Assembly: GCA_958510825.1 (NCBI GenBank)
Contig: OY294047.1
Span: 4,464,001 to 4,528,000 of the forward strand
Source: Brachypterus glaber
Lineage: Eukaryota; Arthropoda; Insecta; Coleoptera; Kateretidae
Length of the DNA stretch: 64,000 nt
Direction: 5' to 3'
The notes below the pieces were generated by a model. That model saw nothing but the letters and a program-made list of their open reading frames with translations. It made no database searches and was not told the DNA's origin. Positions 56,229 to 64,000 of the stretch are shown here, piece by piece. Both the position numbers and the translations under genes were made by a program. Numbering within the stretch: the stretch's first letter is position 1; every line of letters begins with the position of its first letter.

Positions 56229-57845
56229 AATAGTTATTTATGGTACTAGTGGGTAAAGTAAGATATTGCCCATGAGAAAATTAACCTGGCGTCAGCCAAG
56301 CAGGTTTATTTTCGAGAGGGCAATATCGATTATAAAGACATAACCATACTGGATTCAAGCAAAAAATATTTACCTGAAGGGTTCATACCGGTCAAGAAGG
56401 TCGATTTTCGCTCTTCTTTAAGCAACTTTGATACAAAATGGTGGTGTCGTACTGACGAGTGTTTATTTTCTGTAATCATCGAAGTAATCCTTCATGTATT
56501 TTTATTTAAAGTTAGTGAAAATGAATATTTAAACAATGCGGAAGATATTGTAACTGTTATTTTCTACAATTACGCATTTATAACGTTTCGATGGACATCG
56601 AAGACTTAGTATGACATTACCATTAAGCACCATTAACCACTATTACTAGACCATTAATCACCATTTCTATACCATTAATATGGAATTACATTAATTTAAG
56701 TTGAAGTTTATTTTGGTATATTTGATATAGAAGTTCTCCGCATGGAGTGATGTTCTGTTGGAACATGGTTCTGTAATTTTCGGCATAGATAAATTCTATA
56801 TGATCGTCTAGCAGACAATTTTACATTGGACATAATTTTCAAAAGCATATTTTATCCCGGACAACATTTTCAATAGTACATTTTATCCTGGAAGATGATT
56901 TTTCCAAAGTAGATGGGACAGCCTATTTTTTTCTTTCATTTGAGAAATGAATACATCAGCATAGGGGAGACTTGTACAGATGGAGACGATGGAATTCATA
57001 CCTCATGGATTTTGCAGAGACCAGCTAAGTACTCATTCTGAAAACTTTTGAAAGCAATATTTCATATTTTTAAATTCTTTTATTTCAATATTCTTATAAC
57101 TGTAAACTTTATCAGATCTGATATAGTATTGTTTAATACTATATGCCCTTCTGGCTTTTGTTCATTTTTAGGTACTTATTTTTTTAAAACATTTAATCTC
57201 ATTTATTAATTATTAAATATCATACTTTTGATTAAATGATTTCTAATTTAAGCATGACTTTTATACACTGCAAGAAATGATTGCTGTTTACATACATTTC
57301 TTGGTGCTTGCTGAACTTCATGTTTTCTTTATACATTTAAGTCGAATGATTTCTGAATTTAGTAATTTTTATTAAGATTTCTTTAATTATATCTTAATAT
57401 AATTACACATATTTTTTAGATATATTAATACATTACTTGATGTGCTTTCATTAAGTTTATTTATAATAAATTTCTCAAATGAATTATCTTATTTTATTTA
57501 AGGGTTATATTTTCTCAAACTGAAAAGCTTAAGTATTTACACTAGGTTGTTACTTACCTAAAGGAGTAAAAGCTAAAGTAACTGGCGCCCCTAACAACAT
57601 TAATCAATTCTTTCTATTTTTCCCTTGCCCATACCCATTGCTCCGCTGTCAAAACTAGCCGTTGGCAGTGAACGTATTAATTACGGTACACTAATATTAA
57701 AATAATTTGACAAGTGACAGTTGAGTGGGTAAAATAAATAATTATCCACTCAATAAAGTAAAATCCACACGGGGGTTATTATTGAGTTTATCTATTTAAA
57801 ATAAATCTGGTAATTGTATTATTATCTGTATGTATTGGATAAATG
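56229..57845 (-). mobile_element. Long version of MITE family F with 1.36 kb of internal sequence
   Basis: The outer parts (56229-56330 and 57692-57845) are family F in reverse. The inner 56331-57691 replaces about 95 bp of the short copies. On the minus strand an open stretch (ATG at 56477, reading MITENKHSSVRHHHF, then LLKEERKSTFLTGMNPSG) is preceded by a possible acceptor (GATTACAG) and followed by a possible donor (CAG/GTAAATAT). This may be a larger, less deleted relative of the MITE or a separate insertion. I do not recognise the protein. Confidence 0.5.
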
Positions 57846-58088
57846 ATATTTATAATCGAATTCTTTATATTTTATATTTATAACCTTTTTTTATAAATGT
57901 TATTGGCACAAATAACACAATTATTTAGGTATATTAATTTGGATTATTGGAAATTGAAATTCCCCTTACAATTTTTAAATTCATTTTAGTGACATTTATC
58001 GACTTCTCTAATACCCTTGAGCAATACTCAATGAACATTTTAGTCTGCAGGGACGAATTCAGGATAATTTCTCGAAGGAAAATATATT

Positions 58089-59063
58089 CACGGTGTTCTA
58101 GAAGAACTTTTAAATGACACGACAACTTCCATTTTTTTTTCTTTTTGGAATTTGTTATATGAGCTCTAATTAAAAAAATAAGACCTAAATTTTAAAAATC
58201 GTTTCGACTTTTTATATTAATAAATTGTCTTTTGGGTACAATTTAACGTAAGTTTTTGGAAAATTTTCTGGTTAAATTTCAAATTAAATGTGCTTTCATA
58301 TTCTTTAGTTAAATAGGGGAGTGCTATTTAAAAAACTAGTTGGAGGTGGTTTCAAGAGGGTAGGTTAATAAGGGGTAGTTTTGCATCTCAGTAAATTCTA
58401 CTTTGACTCCAATTTAACTTTATTTTTTTTTTAACTTTTTTATATTTTTAAATAACGGAGATATAGCCCGTCTAAAACCTGGTGGAATATTATTATTACT
58501 AAATAATAATTTTTATTGGAAGCCCCTTAAAATAATAAGATACTATTTATAATACATGGTTTAATTCAAAATGAAATGTAATTTCATATGATTAGATAAA
58601 AATGGGGGTGGGAGGTGTTATTTAAAAATCAGAGGGTGGGGTGGTTACTCAGCAATGGAGGGGGGGTGAATAAGTCAATAAAATCTTTTTTGACTCCCAT
58701 TTAATGATATTTTTTACAAAAAAATTACTTTTTCAAATAACTTGTCAAGAACCTGGTTGGTGGGACACCCGGTATCGTAAATGGATGGACCGTTTGGAAA
58801 AAAATTTGGATGGAGTGCTTAGGTACCATAGTGGTACCACTATGCCAAGTTTGGTCAAAATCCGAGATATCGAGGGCAAACCGAGTAGGTAAGCGTGAAG
58901 TATCAGAGATATTTTCTAAAAAACACATTTTTTTCAAAAACGGCTCTAACGATTTTTAAAATTTTGGTCTTATTTTTTTAATTAGAGCTCATATAACAAA
59001 TTCCAAAAAGAAAAAAAATGTAAGTTGTCATGTCATTTAAAAGTTTTTCTAGAAAACCGTGTA
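58089..59063. mobile_element. Foldback element, 975 bp
   Basis: Ends CACGGTGTTCTAGAAGAAC and the inverse around 59040-59063. Subterminal blocks TTGTTATATGAGCTCTAATT and AATTAGAGCTCATATAACAA are an exact inverted pair. The interior has no recognisable gene. Confidence 0.8.
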
Positions 59064-59779
59064 TTTTTAATGAAACCCGCAGTCTTCATATAAATATTGG
59101 CTTTCGGTAAATCTGGCTAGTTTTTTGTTATATTACAACATATTCTCTTGTTAAACATTTCAAGCTTATAAAAACTGATGTTTTCGTTTTTTAATCATAG
59201 AGGAAGATTTTTTCGATGATAAAATTAAAGTTTTCTGGCAATTAGGTAATGTAAAAAAATAAGAAATTTTTAAATAATTTTACAGCAATTAATTAATTAT
59301 CAAAAATTTTACCATTATACAGGGTGCTTCAGAAAAAAGGTGCAAAAATTTGTTACTGTAGTTAATTCGATTCCAGATCCAGATTAATGTAAAAAATAAG
59401 AATATTTTAAAAATTTTCACAGTAATTAATTAATTACCATAAAGTTTACCATTATACACACCATACGATTCCAGATATATTATATAAAAACTTTTTATTA
59501 GACCTTAGGAGGGCTGTAGCTCTCTTAGGGCGTATTTCCGGACCAACCTCAATAGGAACTTTTTTCATGTTTTTGAATTTAAAATCACCCCTTAAAATGT
59601 TGTTACCTATTCCTGATTTACCCTGTATAAGGTAATACTCTTTGATTTTTAGCCGAAAAATTATTTCCCTTTGGAATTTCTCTGTAGGTGTATGAAGAAA
59701 ACTAATAATATTTATTAAAATTCATGATTTTTAGAACCAACAAAAAAGTAAACGTGTTCGGTATTTACAAACGAGTCCA

Positions 59780-59955
59780 GTTGTTTGATTTACAACAACA
59801 AACTGTTATCCGTAGATTCGGATTGCCGCTCCTTCCTACGTCCCGATCCTGCCTTCAAAACGCATGCAATTCACCTGACCCGTCCGCCCGACTGGCTAGC
59901 TGAGCCTGGTAGGCGTCGGCTCTCTACTTCGTTTGCAAATTTGGTGTAAGCTATT
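59780..59955. other. GC-rich island, unexplained
   Basis: An isolated stretch with GATTGCCGCTCCTTCCTACG and GGTAGGCGTCGGCTCTC in very AT-rich surroundings. Both strands are broken by stops in the frames I read, and I see no repeat partner. It could be an old element or a regulatory region. Confidence 0.35.
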
Positions 59956-60195
59956 TTAAATTCACATATTAATTACATTTATGTGTACATAGAAACTACA
60001 TATCACACGTAATTACATGTATGTACATGTACATGCTTATCGTTGGGTATACTTCAATATTTTGGTAAAACATTTATTAGAATCAGCTGATTGTCGCCAT
60101 CTTTATAAATCATCCTTCCTGAAAAAACTATTATAATGACAGCAACGTTATTGTATTATTGAATAATATGAATCAACAATTTTAATAGTAGATTT

Positions 60196-60243
60196 TCACT
60201 TTCCGACGTTTCGTCTCTTACTACTAGAGACATCTTCAGGAAT
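60196..60243 (-). ncRNA. Hammerhead-ribozyme-like core, minus arm
   Basis: Same boxes on the other strand: CTGAAGA at 60239-60233, the 5-bp stem II, then GAAAC. Confidence 0.55.
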
Positions 60244-60869
60244 TAATCTGAAACTAAGTTTCGAAACAACTTGTGTCACTATTTATGACGAGTTGTTGGT
60301 TATTCACCCGTGACGAGGTTTTTCCTATCAAAGACTTCCATATTGCAGGTAAGTGGTAACCAGTGTCCCGATTGATATTGTTAGGATGCTTGATGATTTC
60401 CCGTATCTTCCTTGGCATTTTTCTGTTTTCTGTTAATATTTGTTTTGTTTCAGACAAATTGATTTTATGACCTGTTTCATGTACATGTTCGGCTACTGCC
60501 GATAAGGAAATTTGTTTCTATCTTATATTATATTATATATAAAAAAAAAATTCTACAAGACTTCAAGAGCACGAGCGCAATATAAGAAAGAAACAAATTT
60601 CCTTATCGGCAGTAGCCGAACATGTACATGAAACAGGTCATAAAATCAATTTGTCTGAAACAAAACAAATATTAACAGAAAACAGAAAAAATGCCAAGGA
60701 AGATACGGGAATCGATAGAAATCATCAAGCATCCTAACAATATCAATCGGGACACTGGTTACCACTTACCTGCAATATGGAAGTCTTTGATAGGAAAAAC
60801 CTCGTCACGGGTGAATAACCACAACTCGTCATAAATAGTGACACAAGTTGATTCGAAACTTAGTTTCAG

Positions 60870-60920
60870 ATTAATCCCTGAAGATGTCTCTAGTAGTAAG
60901 AGACGAAACGTCGGAAAGTG
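60870..60920 (+). ncRNA. Hammerhead-ribozyme-like core, plus arm
   Basis: CTGAAGA (60878-60884) fits the conserved CUGANGA box. A stem GTCTC/GAGAC closes a 9-base loop, followed by GAAAC (60905-60909). Penelope-like elements are known to carry minimal hammerheads at this place. Stems I and III and the cleavage site are not resolved by eye. Confidence 0.55.
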
Positions 60921-61724
60921 AAAATCCATTAACACGGTCTAAACCCGAAAGTGAAAGTTCTTTATATCTTAATGGCCGTGAAAGCTTAAAATCTAAAATT
61001 TTAATAGTGTATATAATATAACCCTTACCCTCCAGGGTGTGACTTTTGTGACTTTTTTGACTTTACTTCTTTTTTTTTTCTTTAAGGCAATATTAATCCA
61101 AAATACTTTTATAGACTTTCTATGTATGCAAACAAATATGCAAATTTAATTCAGTATAATACAACTCTCCTGGAACTCTAAGGAAACAAAAACACAAGCA
61201 AAAACTAAAAAAAAAATTGGTTTATTTTTTATTTCTTTTTTATTCTTTTTAGGCATAGCAAATATAAAAAAACACAACTAAATCGAAAAATTATCATAAG
61301 TTTAGTCTCGGAAGGGTAAGGGATAACGTTATAATGTTTTAGATTAATCGTAAAAATGGTATTATATACCTCAAACTTGTTACAACAACGTTTGGCTTTT
61401 TGTACTATTTTTAGATTTTTCTATCAGTGTTAAGTACACTGATAGAAACGAACTGGTAACTCTTCTCTCTAGAATAGACATTACATTCGTAAAAATTGAC
61501 AAAAAACGTCGGCAACATAAACATTCGTCCGTCTTACTCGCACATTTTTGTTCTAACAGAGGCAACAATGACAGTTACCGGTAATTGTTGTTGTTCAGGC
61601 CTAAATATACCTACTATTTGTTTACAAACAAACCGAGATGTTGGCGATAATTTATATTAACGGTATGCGTATTCTAGAGAGAAGAGTTATTAGTTCGTTG
61701 ATACTAATTCTCCTTATAACACAA

Positions 61725-62695
61725 GAATAGTATATTCTATAACTAGTATGGAAGGCATAGCGTAGTGGCTAGCGCGTATGCATAGCAAGTATACTATCGT
61801 GAGTTCGATTTTCACTGGCGCCGATTTGCCTTTTTTAGTTAATTAATAATTGAAATTTGGCGAAGGCGATAAGTGAAACGGACCCTCCCTAGAAACTGGT
61901 TCGAAAGTCAGTATAAGCCGGTGGTTCCCTCTACTACTAGCCCACACAAGTCCTGGACTTAGGGGATGCTTAATTAAGTAGAATAGTACGAGGTTAAACA
62001 AACATGTAATAGACTATACTCCGCGCGAGCGGAAAGTTTGTCATACAAGCCGACAGGCGAGAATGACGGTCCCGCGAGCGCGGAATGACTATTCCATACG
62101 TGTTATTGACTATACTATTTCCTTCGACTGCAAATATGAAACACTGTATAGCTTTAAACTGCGGACAAGGTTAAAAAGAATGTTTTTTATGACTCGACAT
62201 TGTAAATGCAACAAAACACATATTTTTAAATAAAACAATTAATGTTATTTAATAATTTTATCAAATCAGTACTTAAAAAAGATTTTTATTTAATTTTAGC
62301 ACATATTTACAAATTATAATGCAAATTTGAAAGTTATGTCAGATTATGACATATATAAGGTTTAAATATTTAACAATAGATGGAGCAGTTTTAATTTTTT
62401 GAACTAAACTGATAAAAAACTAGCCAAATATTAAGAAAAACTAATAAACTTTAAGTAATTTTAACGCAAAACTTTAAATTGCATTAAATTATTTAATATT
62501 TCATGGTAAAATTAATATATTTTTGCTAATTTTGCTACAGTTTTCTTTACTTTTATAAACAAGAGATGGCACTACATGTGGTCATTCTAATACTTGATAC
62601 GGAATATTCATACCGTATCTAGAGCTAGAATGGATTCATTCTGTGTTTGAAAGTGTGTGTATTTGCTTACATTCTAAAGCAGTCATGGAAAAAAT
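61725..62695 (+). mobile_element. Hairpin-ended element type e, copy 2 (carrying a SINE in its hairpin)
   Basis: Same element as at 40412, with SINE copy 5 inserted into the left hairpin arm. Its hairpin apex and right base (CCATACGTGTTATTG) are intact. Confidence 0.8.
61750..62007 (+). repeat. tRNA-derived SINE, copy 5
   Basis: Forward copy inserted directly into the left arm of a hairpin module, just after TATAACTAGTATGGA. The uninterrupted arm can be seen at 40430. Confidence 0.88.
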
Positions 62696-62699
62696 ACTA

Positions 62700-63360
62700 A
62701 TTTTCCTTAGAATAGGCATCCGGTATAAAAGTGTTGCAACAAAGAGTTATTAAATTAGGTAATGCACTCAAGAAAATTACTTCCCCGTATAGAGCATAAA
62801 AATATTACAGTCGTAACTGTAGCCGTCTCTTTTGATGAAAAGAGAAAAATTTCTTGAGTGATGAAGTAAAAGATTGACCAGCGGACTTGTAAACTTTTTA
62901 TTTCAAAGAGCATTACAAATTGAATCTATCACTTTATCCTTTTTGAAGTATCATAATAAAAGTTTATAACAGTATATAGAATTTTATAATGCAGTAAAGT
63001 CTATTAAATAAAAAATAAAATATAATTTTATTGATTCTCTTGGAAAATAAAATAATTTTTAAATTGGTTACATTATTATATTATTCACTGCGCCTAGGCG
63101 CGCCTGCGCTAGGATAATATTATTGTTCGCCTCGCGGATGTGTGCCTATTGAAAATATGTGTGGAATATGAGTGCGTCTCACTTGCGTGCACTCACACCT
63201 ACGACGTAAAGAAGAGAGCGGACTGTCCGTTCGGTGATACCTCCCCCTTGCGTCGCAGGTGTTCTACTATATACGATAATTTTGAATTTTCCAAAAATTT
63301 TAAAAATCGTCCTAGACAAAAATTCTTGGATACAAATTTGTTTCATGAAAAAATAAGAAA
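62700..63360. other. Non-coding flank with a small GC-rich palindrome
   Basis: CTGCGCCTAGGCGCGCCTGC near 63090 and a GC-richer stretch to 63260. No gene recognised. Confidence 0.45.
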
Positions 63361-63375
63361 TTTTCGTTTTTTTTT

Positions 63376-63786
63376 GTCCGTCTGTCCGTCTGTCCGTCCG
63401 TCTGTCCGTCCGTCTGTCCGTCCGTCTGTCCGTCTGTCCGTCTGTCCGTCTGTCCGTCTGTCCGTCTGTCCGTCTGTCCGTCTGTCCGTCTGTCCGTCTG
63501 TCCGTCTGTCCGTCTGTCCGTCTGTCCGTCTGTCCGTCTGTCCGTCTGTCCGTCTGTCCGTCTGTCCGTCTGTCCGTCTGTCCGTCTGTTCGTCTGTCCG
63601 TCTGTCCGTCTGTCCGTCTGTCCTTCTGTCCGTCTGTCCGCCTGTCCGCCTGTCTGTCTGTCCGTCTGTCCGTCTGTCCGTCTGTCCGTCTGTCCGTCTG
63701 TCCGTCTGTCCGTCTGTCCGTCTGTCCGTCTGTCCGTCTGTCCGTCTGTCCGTCTGTCCGTCTGTCCGTCTGTCCGTCTGTCCGTG

Positions 63787-63847
<61 letters not shown>

Positions 63848-63866
63848 GCTTGTCTGTCTGTCCGTC
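63376..63866. repeat. Octanucleotide array (TCCGTCTG)n grading into (TGTC)n
   Basis: About 490 bp of almost perfect TCCGTCTG units. Near the right end they become TGTC tetramers (63786-63850), then a few octamers. The long ORFs on both strands here are artefacts: 8 is not a multiple of 3, so the translation simply cycles. Confidence 0.95.
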
Positions 63867-64000
63867 TGATGTCACTTTTTTTTGTACATAAGATAACTCA
63901 AGAACGAATAATCCGATCGACTTAAAATTTTCGTTTTTCGAAGAATAAAGTTCTATGAGGGAAAGATCCCTATTGTTTTTGAAATGAATCCCCGCTAAAA

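Larger units (their letters stand above)
60190..60926. mobile_element. Inverted pair of Penelope-like element 3' ends
   Basis: Two arms (60190-60519, minus; 60589-60926, plus) face each other head to head across a 69-bp AT-rich spacer. Each encodes the end of a Penelope-like retroelement ORF: SLSAVAEHVHETGHKINL, then KHPNNINRDTGYHLPAIWKS. The HETGH and KHPNNxNRDxGY motifs are typical of the region in and after the GIY-YIG endonuclease. The plus arm is frameshifted by one extra A in a run near 60689. The minus arm lacks three codons but stays open to its stop at 60254. Both arms end in a hammerhead-like core. Inverted terminal copies are usual for this class. Confidence 0.8.

Noticed and set aside
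56360..56480. Possible additional GABA-B-R1 upstream exon
   Set aside because: The open stretch with splice-like borders does not resemble any part of the receptor ectodomain, and it lies inside a MITE-derived element.
63140..63925. Long ORFs on both strands (261 and 187 codons) in the TCCGTCTG array
   Set aside because: Translation of an octanucleotide repeat lacking stops in any frame; no start context, no domain.

Overview
This is an animal nuclear genome segment: AT-rich, with spliced genes, kilobase introns and very dense transposable-element debris. The encoded proteins point to an insect. The papain-family protease resembles the digestive cathepsin L enzymes expanded in plant-feeding beetles, so a beetle with a large, repeat-rich genome is my best guess. 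The order is inferred, not proven.

Two host genes are visible. The first runs right to left on the minus strand. Seven exons (48240 down to 4743) join in frame to 445 codons of a metabotropic GABA-B receptor subunit 1: the second part of the Venus-flytrap GABA-binding domain, then transmembrane helices 1 to 3. Its start lies beyond the right edge (or in an exon I could not see) and its end beyond the left edge. The second gene lies entirely inside the 14.2-kb intron between receptor exons E and F, on the opposite strand. It is a complete four-exon cathepsin L-like cysteine protease (324 aa; TATA box at 17776, ATG at 17829, stop at 22140, polyadenylation signals just after). No functional link between the two is evident; the protease is a nested gene.

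The rest is intron, or the region upstream of the visible receptor exons, filled with mobile DNA. Recognised classes are: five copies of a tRNA-derived SINE; a mariner/Tc1-type transposon with perfect 20-bp inverted ends but a gutted transposase; fragments of two non-LTR retrotransposons (an RNase H-bearing one and one with a pentanucleotide tail); an inverted pair of Penelope-like element 3' ends with hammerhead-ribozyme-like cores; a hAT transposase tail; a PIF/Harbinger-like foldback with TAA duplications; Tc1-like MITEs; and several foldback families.

The most unusual signal is a set of 0.1-kb hairpin modules at scattered loci. They share a base motif (TAACTAGT on the left, ACGTGTTA on the right) and a GC-rich apex (ACGAGCCG..GGCGAGT) although their stems differ. 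They sit at the ends of several repeat families; one family carries a short ORF that may be the N-terminal stub of a mobile-element protein. Several mobile elements also stop within 10 to 60 bp of receptor splice sites.
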